Of a stretch of 64,000 nt of DNA, positions 8,448-19,500 are shown piece after piece. The notes below the pieces were generated by a model, which saw only the letters and a list, made by a program, of their open reading frames with translations, had not been told where the DNA came from and made no database searches. The stretch covers positions 1-64,000 of the forward strand of contig NZ_JANAIE010000009.1 in the NCBI RefSeq assembly GCF_029664245.1, in the 5' to 3' direction. The first letter of the stretch is position 1, and the number at the start of each line of letters is the position of its first letter. The translations under genes and the position numbers were made by a program. This DNA is from Profundicola chukchiensis. Lineage in GTDB: Bacteria > Bacteroidota > Bacteroidia > Flavobacteriales > Weeksellaceae.

Positions 8448-8636
8448 ATGATAGATTTTGTAAAAGGTGCTTATTACGAGTTTACACAAAATGTAACATG
8501 GCCGAAATGGAATGTATTGCAATCTTCTACAGTAGTAGTTGCAGTTGCTACATTGATTTTGGCTTTGTTTCTTTATGGCGTAGACACCTTGTTCAGCGAG
8601 GCGATTAATGGCTTGTATACTTTACTAAAAAATTAA
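8448..8636 (+). CDS. secE: SecE, preprotein translocase subunit
   Basis: The short, single-membrane-span form of SecE (62 residues), which clamps SecY in the translocon. It shows an amphipathic start with the conserved NVTWPKWNVL, then one hydrophobic segment (about 25-50). The ATG at 8448 is chosen because reading further upstream would run into tRNA-Trp. It is followed by nusG 9 bases later, the classic arrangement. Confidence 0.93.
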   Translation: MIDFVKGAYYEFTQNVTWPKWNVLQSSTVVVAVATLILALFLYGVDTLFSEAINGLYTLLKN

Positions 8637-8645
8637 GACCTTAAT

Positions 8646-9191
8646 ATGAGTGATGGAAAGAAATGGTACGTTTTAAAGACCATTAATGGAAAGGAAAATA
8701 AGATTAAGGCTTACATTGAAGATGAAATCAAGTATCAAGGACTTGAAGCTCATCTAGGACAGATTGTTGTCCCAATGGAAAAGGTGATTCAAATCAAGAA
8801 CGGTAAAAAAGTTCAAAGAGAAAGAGTTCACTATCCAGGTTATGTAATGATTGAAGTTGAGTTAGTAGGAGAGGTTCCACATATTATTAAAGGAATCAAT
8901 GGAGTAATTAGCTTCTTAAGTTCTACTAAAGGAGGTGATCCAGTTCCAATGCGTAAGTCAGAAGTGAATCGCATGTTAGGAAGAATGGATGAGTTGTCTG
9001 AAGAAGAGCAATTGGTTAACATTCCTTTTGTTGTTGGTGAAACAGTTAAAGTAATTGACGGTCCTTTCAATGGATTCAATGGAACTATCGAAAAGATTAA
9101 CGAAGAAAAGAGAAAACTAGAAGTAATGGTTTCTATCTTCGGAAGAAAATCACCTTTAGAGTTAAACTATATGCAAGTAGAAAAGATTTAA
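8646..9191 (+). CDS. nusG: Transcription termination/antitermination protein NusG
   Basis: A 181-residue NusG with the NGN domain (WYVLKTINGKENK onwards) that contacts RNA polymerase and a C-terminal KOW domain (GETVKVIDGPFNGFNGTIE) that contacts ribosome or Rho. Length and layout are normal. A terminator follows at 9216, which separates it from rplK, its usual neighbour. Confidence 0.95.
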   Translation: MSDGKKWYVLKTINGKENKIKAYIEDEIKYQGLEAHLGQIVVPMEKVIQIKNGKKVQRERVHYPGYVMIEVELVGEVPHIIKGINGVISFLSSTKGGDPVPMRKSEVNRMLGRMDELSEEEQLVNIPFVVGETVKVIDGPFNGFNGTIEKINEEKRKLEVMVSIFGRKSPLELNYMQVEKI

Positions 9192-9215
9192 ATTTCTATT
9201 GTTATACATAATATT

Positions 9216-9245
9216 AAAAAGAACCAGATTTGGTTCTTTTTTTTT
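9216..9245 (+). terminator. Terminator after nusG
   Basis: Stem GAACCA/TGGTTC (9221-9226 with 9231-9236), extended by flanking A-T pairs, with about nine T after it. Confidence 0.88.
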
Positions 9246-9304
9246 GCGCTATACTTTTTATCCGATATAGCTTTGTTTAAATTCGCTTAAATAATTTTAT
9301 TAAT

Positions 9305-10141
9305 ATGAATAAATTCTATGTTTTAGGACTTGCCAGTATGCTTTTTGGTAGTTCGATGTCTTTTGCTCAAACTGAAACCCTATTTCAACAAGAAATGTTA
9401 CCTAATAGTACAGCAATTGCAGCTTCATCTACAGAAGCTCGAACTGTACATTTGGCAGATGATTTTATGGTGAGTGAATCAGCTCAAGTAACAAGTATTA
9501 CTTTAATTGGTGCGCAGGTTTTTCAAAATCTTCCGTCTATACTTCAATCTGTAGATGTATTCATTCTTCAAACCGATGAGTTAACTATGGCACCATCAGA
9601 GGAGAATGCAGTTTATGCTTCTTTGCAAAACATGGATAATGTTGAATTAGTTTCTAATGGTTTTGATCAAAATTTTATAATCGATCTAACTGAAGCAAAT
9701 TTAGTTTTAGAACCGGGACATAAATATTGGATTGTATTTAGTGCTTATATAGATGCTCCGTATCCATCTAATATTACCGATTGGCATAATTATCCTGGGA
9801 TTAATTTAGAAGGAACTAGTTTGGCGAAAGTTTATACCAATGGTGATTGGATGGAAATGGAAACAGGTATGACTTTCTTGGTAGAAGGTACCACCAGCTT
9901 AGGTACAAATGAAGTCTTCACTCAGAAAAAGAAAGTCTTAGCATCCACTTTGGTTCAGGATCAATTGATTACTAATTTAGATAATTTTGATTCATTACAA
10001 GTTTATGACTTAAGCGGAAAATTAATATTAAGTTCTGACAAAGTTTCAACACCAGTATCATTCTTGGTAGCGGGTACTTATGTAGCTGTATTAAAAGATA
10101 AAGAAGGGAAAAGTTTTAAAGCTAAGTTTATTAAAAAATAA
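9305..10141 (+). CDS. Secreted protein with T9SS type A sorting tail
   Basis: A 278-residue exported protein of unknown function. Residues 1-22 form a signal peptide ending SFAQ. The middle (about 25-195) is beta-rich with no catalytic motif I can name. From about 200 it has a linker and a C-terminal sorting module (LQVYDLSGKLILSS ... AGTYVAVLKDKEGKSFKAKFIKK), which directs secretion across the outer membrane by T9SS. It lies between nusG and rplK with a terminator before it and the rplK promoter after it, so it is an independent unit set into the usual ribosomal gene order. Confidence 0.85.
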   Translation: MNKFYVLGLASMLFGSSMSFAQTETLFQQEMLPNSTAIAASSTEARTVHLADDFMVSESAQVTSITLIGAQVFQNLPSILQSVDVFILQTDELTMAPSEENAVYASLQNMDNVELVSNGFDQNFIIDLTEANLVLEPGHKYWIVFSAYIDAPYPSNITDWHNYPGINLEGTSLAKVYTNGDWMEMETGMTFLVEGTTSLGTNEVFTQKKKVLASTLVQDQLITNLDNFDSLQVYDLSGKLILSSDKVSTPVSFLVAGTYVAVLKDKEGKSFKAKFIKK

Positions 10142-10232
10142 ATTTAGAAAACTATTGGATTTAAATTTTTAGAGATTTCAAGAGGATTAAATTAATTATT
10201 TTATAATCTAAAGATATTTAGTTGGATTAATC

Positions 10233-10263
10233 TTTGCAGAACCAAATAATATTCATAGTTTTG
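10233..10263 (+). promoter_or_regulatory. Promoter of rplKAJL
   Basis: TTTG (10233-10236), 19 bases, then TAGTTTTG (10256-10263), a perfect consensus spacing. It leaves a leader of about 100 bases before rplK. Confidence 0.8.
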
Positions 10264-10271
10264 CAGTCCAA

Positions 10272-10332
10272 AATGTGGAGTTGTGACGTGAGACCACAAT
10301 TTCACATGATTATTTATAAATGCTTCCACATT
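10272..10332 (+). promoter_or_regulatory. Structured leader of rplK, possible L1 autoregulatory site
   Basis: The leader folds with an 8-bp closing stem (10272-10279 with 10325-10332) around an inner TTGTG/CACAA hairpin (10281-10285 with 10295-10299). In E. coli and archaea L1 represses the L11-L1 mRNA by binding such a leader that mimics 23S rRNA. That this one does so is inference from position and folding only. Confidence 0.45.
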
Positions 10333-10367
10333 CGTAAATTTCTTAATTTTATTAGAAACATTGTAAA

Positions 10368-10808
10368 ATGGCAAAAAAAGTACAGAAGATTGTAAAACTG
10401 CAGGTACGTGGTGGCCAGGCAAATCCTTCACCGCCGGTAGGTCCGGCTTTAGGTGCGGCTGGTGTAAACATCATGGAGTTCTGTAAACAATTTAATGGAC
10501 GTACACAAGAGAAACAAGGTAAAGTATTACCTGTTGTAATTACAGTATATGAGGATAAATCCTTTGACTTTGTAATTAAGACTCCTCCTGCGGCGGTTCA
10601 ATTATTAGAGGCGGCTAAGTTAAAGACAGCTTCTGGTGAACCAAACCGTGTTAAGGTAGGATCTGTTTCTTGGGACTTAGTGCGTACAATTGCAGAAGAC
10701 AAAATGCAAGATTTAAATTGTTTCACAGTAGATTCTGCGATGAAAATGGTAGCTGGTACAGCTCGTTCTATGGGTATAACTGTAAAAGGAGGTACTAAAC
10801 CAGAATAA
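10368..10808 (+). CDS. rplK: 50S ribosomal protein L11
   Basis: A 146-residue L11 of the GTPase-associated stalk base. The N-terminal domain carries the conserved [14 protein letters not shown], and the C-terminal rRNA-binding domain ends in a normal way. First gene of rplKAJL; rplA begins 11 bases later. Confidence 0.97.
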   Translation: MAKKVQKIVKLQVRGGQANPSPPVGPALGAAGVNIMEFCKQFNGRTQEKQGKVLPVVITVYEDKSFDFVIKTPPAAVQLLEAAKLKTASGEPNRVKVGSVSWDLVRTIAEDKMQDLNCFTVDSAMKMVAGTARSMGITVKGGTKPE

Positions 10809-10819
10809 AAAGATAAATT

Positions 10820-11509
10820 ATGGCAAAATTAACTAAGAAGCAAAAAGAAGTTGCAGCCAAATTTGATAAAACGAAATTATACACTTTAGAGGAAGCATCT
10901 GCTTTAATTAAAGATATCGATACATCAAAGTTTGACGCAACAGTAGATATTGCAGTTCGTTTAGGAGTTGATCCAAAGAAAGCCAATCAAATGGTTCGTG
11001 GTGTAGTTTCACTTCCTCACGGAACAGGTAAAGATATTAAGGTTTTGGCTTTGGTTACTCCAGATAAAGAGCAGGAAGCTAAAGATGCAGGTGCAGACTT
11101 TGTAGGTTTAGATGAGTATTTAGATAAGATCAAAGGTGGTTGGACAGACGTTGACGTTATTGTAACTATGCCTGCGGTTATGGGTAAATTAGGTCCATTG
11201 GGTCGTATTTTAGGTCCAAGAGGTTTAATGCCTAACCCTAAAGCTGGTACGGTAACTATGGAAGTTGGAAAAGCGGTTTCTGATGTAAAAGCTGGTAAAA
11301 TCGACTTTAGAGTAGACAAAACTGGGATTGTACACGCAATCGTAGGAAAGGTTTCTTTTGATGCTGAAAAGATCAAAGATAATGCAAAGGAGTTAATTTC
11401 TACTTTGAATAAAATGAAGCCTACTGCAGCTAAAGGAGTTTATATGAAGAGTATTTACCTTTCAAGCAGCATGAGTCCATCGGTTCAAGTTGATCCAAAA
11501 AGTGTTTAA
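10820..11509 (+). CDS. rplA: 50S ribosomal protein L1
   Basis: A 229-residue L1, which forms the mobile stalk at the ribosomal E site. It contains the signature [14 protein letters not shown] near residue 130. Full length. As the likely autoregulator of this operon, it may bind the leader at 10272-10332. Confidence 0.97.
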   Translation: MAKLTKKQKEVAAKFDKTKLYTLEEASALIKDIDTSKFDATVDIAVRLGVDPKKANQMVRGVVSLPHGTGKDIKVLALVTPDKEQEAKDAGADFVGLDEYLDKIKGGWTDVDVIVTMPAVMGKLGPLGRILGPRGLMPNPKAGTVTMEVGKAVSDVKAGKIDFRVDKTGIVHAIVGKVSFDAEKIKDNAKELISTLNKMKPTAAKGVYMKSIYLSSSMSPSVQVDPKSV

Positions 11510-11526
11510 TCTTAAATAAATCCAGA

Positions 11527-12051
11527 ATGAATAGAGCAGAAAAAGCACAAATGATTGAGGACTTACAAGAAGTCTTAAACAATACAGATACGGTTTATTT
11601 AACAGATATCGCCGGATTAGACGCGACTGAAACTACCAACTTAAGAAAAGCATGCTTTAAGAGTGACGTTCAATTACGTGTTGTTAAAAACACTTTATTG
11701 AAAAAAGCAATGGAGCGTGTAGAAGGGAAGGAGTATGACGAAATGTTCGATAGCTTAAAAGGCAACACAGCTTTAATGATTGCAGACAAAGCAAACGCTC
11801 CTGCAAAAGTTATCGAGAACTTCAGAAAGAAGTCACAAAAGCCAATTTTAAAAGCGGCATGGATCGATACAGCGGTGTACGTAGGAGATGAGAGATTATC
11901 TGAATTAGCTGCCCTTAAATCTAAGGAGGAGTTGGTTGGAGATATCATCGGATTACTACAATCACCTATCAAAACTGTTGTGTCTCAATTACAGACAGGT
12001 GGTCAAACTATCGCAGGATTGGTTAAAACGCTTAGTGAGCGTCCAGAATAA
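11527..12051 (+). CDS. rplJ: 50S ribosomal protein L10
   Basis: A 174-residue L10 that anchors L7/L12 dimers to the ribosome. The N-terminal rRNA-binding domain is followed by a C-terminal helix (about 140-174) that binds L7/L12. The gap to rplA is only 17 bases, so there is no room here for a separate L10 leader. Confidence 0.96.
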   Translation: MNRAEKAQMIEDLQEVLNNTDTVYLTDIAGLDATETTNLRKACFKSDVQLRVVKNTLLKKAMERVEGKEYDEMFDSLKGNTALMIADKANAPAKVIENFRKKSQKPILKAAWIDTAVYVGDERLSELAALKSKEELVGDIIGLLQSPIKTVVSQLQTGGQTIAGLVKTLSERPE

Positions 12052-12096
12052 AACACACTCAAATATTTATAAGTTACAATTTTAAAAAACACAAAA

Positions 12097-12471
12097 ATGG
12101 CAGAATTAAAAGAATTAGCAGAACAATTAGTTAACTTAACAGTAAAAGACGTTAACGAATTAGCAACTATCCTTAAAGAGGAGTACGGAATCGAACCAGC
12201 AGCAGCAGCAGTTGCAGTAGCAGGACCAGCAGCAGGTGGTGATGCAGCAGCAGAAGAGCAGTCTGAGTTTGACGTAATCTTGAAAGCAGCAGGTGCATCT
12301 AAGTTAGCAGTTGTTAAATTAGTTAAAGAATTAACTGGTAAAGGATTAAAAGAAGCTAAAGAATTAGTAGATAGCGCTCCAGCTCCAATCAAGGAAGGAA
12401 TCGCAAAAGACGAAGCGGAAGCTTTAGTTAAGCAGCTAGAAGAAGCTGGTGCAGAAGTAGAGCTTAAGTAA
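12097..12471 (+). CDS. rplL: 50S ribosomal protein L7/L12
   Basis: A 124-residue stalk protein that recruits translation GTPases. The N-terminal dimer domain leads to an alanine-rich hinge (about 34-50, almost all GCA codons) and the conserved C-terminal domain with [15 protein letters not shown]. The frequent GCA codons reflect strong codon bias in a highly expressed gene. Confidence 0.97.
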   Translation: MAELKELAEQLVNLTVKDVNELATILKEEYGIEPAAAAVAVAGPAAGGDAAAEEQSEFDVILKAAGASKLAVVKLVKELTGKGLKEAKELVDSAPAPIKEGIAKDEAEALVKQLEEAGAEVELK

Positions 12472-12491
12472 TTTAGCTTTATAAAAACTTA

Positions 12492-12530
12492 AGGTTTAGA
12501 CCTTCACATACGTGTGATAGGTCTAAGCCT
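12492..12530 (+). promoter_or_regulatory. Attenuator-like hairpin between rplL and rpoB
   Basis: A 12-bp stem (12492-12503 with 12519-12530, one wobble), topped by a further CACA/TGTG helix, lies 20 bases after rplL. There is no clean T run, so partial termination or RNase III-type processing, as at the E. coli rplL-rpoB junction, is more likely than full termination. Two smaller hairpins follow (12552-12568 and 12585-12599). Confidence 0.6.
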
Positions 12531-12628
12531 ATTTTAGGTTTTAGACACTTACCGATTTAAAACATCGGATATTATAACAATACATCGACATTTAGTCGAC
12601 GAATTCATTTAACTCCATTCTAACCAAT

Positions 12629-15600
12629 ATGCAAAAGAAATTGGCTACAAATAATTCACAAAGAGTAAACTTTTCCACGGCGAAAGACGTGGCTGGATTT
12701 CCAGATTTCTTGGATATTCAATTGAAATCATTCGAAGATTTTTTCCAATTAGAAACTAGACCAGATCAACGTAAAAATGAAGGTCTATATAGAACATTTG
12801 CAGAGAACTTTCCTATCACCGATACACGAAATCAATTCGTATTAGAGTTTTTAGATTACTTTGTGGATTCTCCACGATATTCAATCGAAGAATGTATAGA
12901 GAGAGGTTTAACTTATAGTGTTCCTTTAAAAGCAAGACTTAAACTTTATTGTACCGATCCAGAACACGAAGACTTCGAAACAGTTGTTCAGGATGTTTAT
13001 TTAGGTACAATCCCTTATATGACTCCTAGTGGATCTTTCGTGATTAACGGTGCAGAACGTGTTATTGTATCACAGCTACACAGATCGCCAGGTGTTTTCT
13101 TCGCTCAATCATACCATGCTAATGGAACCAAATTATATTCTTCTAGAATTATTCCTTTTAAAGGATCTTGGATAGAATTTGCTACCGATATCAATAGCGT
13201 AATGTATGCTTATATCGATAGAAAGAAAAAGTTACCTTTAACTACACTTCTACGTGCCATCGGATACGAAAGAGATAAAGATATTCTTGAAATCTTCGAC
13301 CTTGCAGAGGAAGTTAAAACAACTAAAGCTAATCTTAAAAAAGCTTTAGGTAGAACTCTAGCAGCACGTGTATTAAATACATGGCATGAGGATTTCGTTG
13401 ATGAAGATACAGGTGAAGTTGTTTCGATCGAAAGAAACGAAATCGTATTAGATCGTGAAACTATCTTAGAAAAAGAACATATCGAAGAGATTGTTGATTC
13501 TGGAGTTAAAACGATTTTATTACATAAAGAAGATGGACAATCTCAGGATTATGCTATCATCTTAAACACATTACAAAAAGACCCAACCAATACCGAGAAA
13601 GAAGCGGTAGAATATATCTATAGACAATTACGTAACGCTGAGCCGCCAGATGAGGAGACAGCACGAGGTATTATCGATAAGTTATTCTTCTCAGACACGC
13701 GTTATAGTCTAGGTGAAGTTGGTCGTTATAGATTAAATAAAAAATTAGGCTTAGATATTTCTGATGCAATTCAAGTATTAACTAAAGATGATATCATCTC
13801 TATTGTTAAGTACTTAATTGAATTAGTGAATTCAAAAGCAGAGGTGGATGATATCGATCACTTATCTAACCGTCGTGTTAGAACAGTAGGTGAGCAGATG
13901 TCTAACCAGTTTGGTGTTGGACTAAACAGAATGGCTAGAACCATTCGTGAGAGAATGAACGTAAGAGACAACGAGGTGTTTACACCTATTGACTTGATTA
14001 ATGCTAAGACATTGTCTTCAGTTATTAATTCATTCTTTGGTACCAACCAATTATCTCAATTTATGGATCAAACCAATCCATTATCTGAGGTAACACACAA
14101 AAGAAGATTATCAGCTTTAGGGCCAGGTGGTTTATCTAGAGAGCGTGCCGGATTCGAGGTTCGTGACGTTCACTATACTCACTATGGTCGTCTTTGTCCG
14201 ATTGAAACTCCAGAGGGACCAAACATTGGTTTGATTTCCTCACTTTGTGTTTACTCAAAAGTAAACCCAATGGGATTCTTGACTACTCCTTATCGTAAAG
14301 TAGTAGATGGTCAAGTTCAATTTGGACAAGAGCCAATTCACTTAACAGCTGAAGAAGAAGAGGAAAGAGTAATCGCTCAGGCGAATGCGAAATTAGAAGA
14401 TGATGGTAAATTCTCTAACGATAGGGTAACAGCAAGAGAGGATGGTGACTTCCCAGTTGTTGAACCTCATGAAGTAGATTTAATGGACGTTGCTCCTAAC
14501 CAGATTGCATCTATTTCGGCTTCTTTAATTCCTTTCTTAGAGCATGATGATGCGAACCGTGCATTGATGGGATCAAACATGATGCGTCAGGCGGTACCAT
14601 TATTAAAACCTGAATCTCCAATTGTTGGAACTGGACTAGAAGGTGCAGTTGCTAGAGATTCTAGAATTTTAATTAATGCTGAAGGAGAAGGAACGGTTAA
14701 GTATGTTGATGCTGAGAAAATCATTATAGATTATAAGAGATCAGAAGAAGAAGCTATCGTTTCATTCGAGAGCTCTGAGAAAACATATGACCTTATTAAG
14801 TTTAGAAAAACTAACCAAGGAACTTGTATTAACTTAAGACCGATTGTTAGAGTTGGTGATAAAGTAGAAAAAGGACAAGTACTTTGTGATGGTTACGCAA
14901 CTGAAGATGGTGAATTAGCTTTAGGTAGAAACTTATTAGTTTCATTCATGCCTTGGAAAGGATTCAACTTCGAGGATGCGATTGTACTTTCAGAAAAAGT
15001 AGTTAGAGAAGATTGGTTTACTTCTATCCACATTGACGAGTATTCTATGGATGTTCGTGATACTAAGTTGGGTATGGAGGAATTAACTAATGATATTCCT
15101 AACGTTTCTGAGGAGGCAACTAAAGACTTAGATGAGCACGGTATGATTCGTATTGGTGCGGACATTAATCCTGGTGATATCTTAATTGGTAAGATTACAC
15201 CAAAAGGAGAATCTGATCCTACACCAGAAGAAAAATTATTACGTGCGATCTTTGGAGACAAAGCTGGTGATGTGAAAGATGCATCATTAAAAGCAAATCC
15301 TTCATTACACGGAGTGGTTATCGATAAGAAATTATTTGCTAGAAGCATTAAAGATAAAACCAAACGTGCTAAGGATAAAGCGACCATCGAAAAATTAGAG
15401 AAAGAATTCCAAAAGAATTTCGATGATCACAGAAATGTTTTATTAGATAAGTTATATCAATTACTTAATGGTAAAACAGCACAAGGAGTTTACAATGATT
15501 TACAAGAAGAAGTAATTCCGAAAGGAGCGAAATATACGCAGAGATTACTTAATTCAGTAGATGATTACTTAAACCTTACAGGTGGAGCTTGGACAGTAGA

Positions 15601-16462
15601 TGAAGACTTGAACGAATTAGTGAAAGAATTACTTCACAACTACAAAATCAAGCACAACGATTTACAAGGTGTATTAAATCGTGAGCGTTATACTATTTCA
15701 GTAGGTGATGAGTTACCTGCAGGAATCGTTAAGCTTGCTAAGATTTATGTTGCTAAGAAACGTAAGTTGAAAGTTGGTGATAAGATGGCGGGTCGTCACG
15801 GTAACAAAGGTATTGTTGCTAGAATCGTAAGAGACGAGGATATGCCATTCTTAGAAGACGGAACTCCAGTTGATATTGTATTGAATCCACTAGGGGTACC
15901 TTCGCGAATGAACATTGGACAGATTTACGAAACCGTATTAGGTTGGGTAGGTCGCAAGAAAGGTGTTAAATATGCAACACCTGTATTCGATGGTGCAGAA
16001 GCAGAAGATATCAATAGACTAACAGAAGAAGCAGGTGTGCCAATGTTCGGTACTACTTACTTATACGATGGAGGAACTGGTGAAAGATTTGACCAGAAAG
16101 CAACCGTTGGAGTTATCTATATGTTGAAACTAGGACACATGGTAGATGACAAGATGCACGCTCGTTCTATTGGACCATACTCATTGATTACACAGCAACC
16201 ATTAGGTGGTAAAGCACAGTTTGGTGGTCAGCGTTTTGGTGAGATGGAGGTTTGGGCATTAGAGGCTTATGGAGCGTCTAATATCTTGAGAGAGATTCTA
16301 ACAGTTAAGTCAGATGACGTAATTGGTAGAGCAAAAACTTACGAAGCGATTGTAAAAGGAGAATCAATGCCAGAACCAGGTATTCCTGAATCATTCAATG
16401 TATTATTACATGAGTTACAAGGTTTAGGATTGGATATCGACTTATTAGATGGAGAAGATTAA
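12629..16462 (+). CDS. rpoB: DNA-directed RNA polymerase subunit beta
   Basis: The 1277-residue beta subunit. The rifampicin-pocket region is intact and wild-type in look ([17 protein letters not shown], then [14 protein letters not shown]). Later conserved blocks include the [12 protein letters not shown] motif near the active centre and the C-terminal clamp contact ending in QGLGLDIDL. It probably draws its transcripts from rplK, tempered by the hairpins in the 157-base gap. rpoC follows after 40 bases. Confidence 0.97.
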   Translation: MQKKLATNNSQRVNFSTAKDVAGFPDFLDIQLKSFEDFFQLETRPDQRKNEGLYRTFAENFPITDTRNQFVLEFLDYFVDSPRYSIEECIERGLTYSVPLKARLKLYCTDPEHEDFETVVQDVYLGTIPYMTPSGSFVINGAERVIVSQLHRSPGVFFAQSYHANGTKLYSSRIIPFKGSWIEFATDINSVMYAYIDRKKKLPLTTLLRAIGYERDKDILEIFDLAEEVKTTKANLKKALGRTLAARVLNTWHEDFVDEDTGEVVSIERNEIVLDRETILEKEHIEEIVDSGVKTILLHKEDGQSQDYAIILNTLQKDPTNTEKEAVEYIYRQLRNAEPPDEETARGIIDKLFFSDTRYSLGEVGRYRLNKKLGLDISDAIQVLTKDDIISIVKYLIELVNSKAEVDDIDHLSNRRVRTVGEQMSNQFGVGLNRMARTIRERMNVRDNEVFTPIDLINAKTLSSVINSFFGTNQLSQFMDQTNPLSEVTHKRRLSALGPGGLSRERAGFEVRDVHYTHYGRLCPIETPEGPNIGLISSLCVYSKVNPMGFLTTPYRKVVDGQVQFGQEPIHLTAEEEEERVIAQANAKLEDDGKFSNDRVTAREDGDFPVVEPHEVDLMDVAPNQIASISASLIPFLEHDDANRALMGSNMMRQAVPLLKPESPIVGTGLEGAVARDSRILINAEGEGTVKYVDAEKIIIDYKRSEEEAIVSFESSEKTYDLIKFRKTNQGTCINLRPIVRVGDKVEKGQVLCDGYATEDGELALGRNLLVSFMPWKGFNFEDAIVLSEKVVREDWFTSIHIDEYSMDVRDTKLGMEELTNDIPNVSEEATKDLDEHGMIRIGADINPGDILIGKITPKGESDPTPEEKLLRAIFGDKAGDVKDASLKANPSLHGVVIDKKLFARSIKDKTKRAKDKATIEKLEKEFQKNFDDHRNVLLDKLYQLLNGKTAQGVYNDLQEEVIPKGAKYTQRLLNSVDDYLNLTGGAWTVDEDLNELVKELLHNYKIKHNDLQGVLNRERYTISVGDELPAGIVKLAKIYVAKKRKLKVGDKMAGRHGNKGIVARIVRDEDMPFLEDGTPVDIVLNPLGVPSRMNIGQIYETVLGWVGRKKGVKYATPVFDGAEAEDINRLTEEAGVPMFGTTYLYDGGTGERFDQKATVGVIYMLKLGHMVDDKMHARSIGPYSLITQQPLGGKAQFGGQRFGEMEVWALEAYGASNILREILTVKSDDVIGRAKTYEAIVKGESMPEPGIPESFNVLLHELQGLGLDIDLLDGED

Positions 16463-16502
16463 TTGGTCTCCGATAATTATTAATTAAATATTTGATTAGA
16501 CT

Positions 16503-19500
16503 ATGTCTATAAGCAAAAATACAAGTAGTAAATTCAGCAAAATCAGAATTGGTTTAGCTTCTCCAGAGTCTATTTTACAGGCTTCTCATGGTGAAGTTTT
16601 AAAACCAGAAACCATTAACTATCGTACGCATAAGCCCGAGAGAGATGGTCTATTCTGTGAGCGTATTTTTGGTCCTGTAAAGGATTACGAATGTGCCTGT
16701 GGAAAATATAAAAGAATCCGATATAAAGGAATCGTTTGTGACCGTTGTGGTGTTGAAGTTACAGAGAAGAAAGTAAGAAGAGATAGAATTGGACATATCC
16801 ATTTAGTCGTTCCAGTAGCGCATATTTGGTATTTCCGTTCATTACCTAACAAGTTAGGTTATATCCTTGGTATTCCATCTAAGAAATTAGACATGATTGT
16901 TTACTACGAGAGATACGTAGTTATTCAGCCAGGTATTGCCAAAGGACCAGAAGGAGAAGAGTTGAATAAACTTGACTTCTTAACAGAAGAGGAGTATTTG
17001 GACATTTTGGAATCTATTCCAATCGAGAACCAATACTTAGATGATTCTGATCCAAACAAATTCATCGCCAAAATGGGTGCTGAGTGTTTAGAGGAATTAT
17101 TAAAGAGAATTGATTTAGATGAGTTGTCTTATGAATTAAGACACAAAGCAAACCACGAAACGTCTAAGCAAAGAAGAACAGAGGCTCTTAAGCGTCTTTC
17201 TGTTGTAGAAGCTTTACGTGATGCTAATGCTGATGGAAAAGTTAACCGTCCAGAGTGGATGATTATGAAAGTAGTTCCGGTTATTCCACCAGAATTACGT
17301 CCATTAGTTCCATTAGATGGTGGTAGATTTGCTACTTCGGATTTAAATGATTTATACCGTCGTGTAATTATCCGTAACAATCGTTTGAAAAGATTGATGG
17401 AGATTAAAGCTCCAGAAGTAATCTTACGTAACGAAAAACGTATGTTACAAGAAGCGGTTGATTCATTACTAGATAATACAAGAAAATCTTCAGCTGTTAA
17501 GGCTGATGGTAATCGTCCATTGAAATCGCTTTCAGATTCATTGAAAGGTAAGCAAGGTCGTTTCCGTCAGAACTTATTAGGTAAACGTGTGGATTATTCT
17601 GCTCGTTCGGTAATTGTTGTAGGACCAGACCTTAAATTACACGAATGTGGTTTACCAAAAGATATGGCTGCCGAAATCTACAAGCCTTTTATTATTAGAA
17701 AATTAATAGAAAGAGGTATTGTTAAGACAGTTAAGTCAGCTAAGAAGATTATAGATAGAAGAGAGCCAGTTGTTTGGGATATCTTAGAAAATGTATTAAA
17801 AGGACACCCAGTTTTATTAAACCGTGCCCCAACGCTACACAGACTAGGTATTCAAGCATTCCAACCTAAATTAATTGAGGGTAAAGCGATTCAGTTACAC
17901 CCATTAGCATGTACGGCATTCAACGCCGACTTCGATGGTGACCAGATGGCGGTTCACTTACCTTTAGGGCCAGAAGCAATTCTAGAGGCTCAATTATTAA
18001 TGCTAGGTTCTCAAAACATTTTAAACCCAGCTAACGGATCTCCAATTGCAGTACCTTCTCAGGATATGGTATTGGGTCTATATTATATGACCAAAGAGAG
18101 ACGTTCAAGCGAGGGTAAAAAAGTTAAAGGAGAAGGCTTAACATTCTACGATGCAGAAGAAGTAAAAATTGCTTACAACGAAAAAGTAGTTGATTTAAAC
18201 GCTGCTATCCGAGTTAAAGCTAATGTTCGTGAGGGTGAAAACTTAGTTTTCAAATTAATCGAAACTACTGTAGGTAGAGTATTGTTTAACGATATTGTAC
18301 CAGAGCAAGTTGGATTTATTAACCAAGTTCTTACTAAGAAGTCATTACGTAATGTAATTGGTAAAATCTTAAAGATTACCGATTTCCCTACTACAGCAGA
18401 TTTCCTTGATAAGATGAAAGACATGGGATACTCCAATGCATTCCGTGGTGGTTTATCATTCAGTTTAGGTGATATTTTAATTCCAGATGTTAAATCTGAA
18501 ATGATTCAAAATGCAATTGAGCAGGTTGATACCATTAAGGGTAACTATAACATGGGATTAATTACCAACAACGAGCGTTATAACCAAGTAATTGATGTTT
18601 GGACGAACACCAACGCTAATCTTACAGATGTTGTAATGAAGCGTATGATTGAGGATCAAGATGGATTTAACTCTGTTTATATGATGCTTGATTCAGGTGC
18701 AAGGGGTTCTAAAGAGCAGATTCGTCAGTTGAGTGGTATGCGTGGATTGATGGCAAAACCTCAAAAAGCAGGATCATCAGGAGGAGAGATTATTGAAAAC
18801 CCAATTATTGCAAACTTCCGTGAGGGACTTTCAATTTTGGAGTACTTTATATCTACTCACGGTGCTCGAAAAGGATTAGCGGATACGGCCTTGAAAACGG
18901 CGGATGCTGGTTACTTAACAAGACGTTTGGTTGATGTTTCACAAGATGTGATCATTAACGAAGAAGATTGTGGTACTTTAAGAGGTGTTGAAGCAGTTGC
19001 ATTAAAGAAAAACGAGGAAATCGTTGAACCTTTAAAAGAGAGAATCCTTGGTCGTATGTCATTACATGATGTATATAATGACGAAACGGATGAGCTAATT
19101 GTTTCTGCAGACGAAATGATTGATGAGGATATTGCAGATGCAATTGAAGCAGCTGGAATCGATATGGTTGAAGTTCGTTCACCATTGACTTGTGAATCTA
19201 AATCTGGTATTTGTGCTAAATGTTATGGTAGAAACCTAGCATCGAGCAAAATGGTACAGATGGGAGAAACAGTTGGTGTTGTAGCAGCTCAATCAATTGG
19301 AGAGCCTGGTACTCAGTTAACATTGAGAACGTTCCACGTGGGTGGTACGGCAGGTAACGTATCAGAGATTTCATCGATTAAAGCTAAACAATCAGGTACA
19401 GTTGAATTCGAAGAATTGAAAACTGTAAAAGGTGAAAACGATGCAGGTGAGAAAGTTGATATCGTTGTATCTCGTACAGCTGAACTTCGTTTAACGAACA

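Noticed and set aside
12003-12392. A 129-codon minus-strand frame across rplJ and rplL
   Set aside because: It is the shadow of strongly biased ribosomal codons on the other strand.
14893-15387. A 164-codon minus-strand frame inside rpoB
   Set aside because: rpoB is complete and conserved over this stretch; the antisense frame is a by-product of codon usage.
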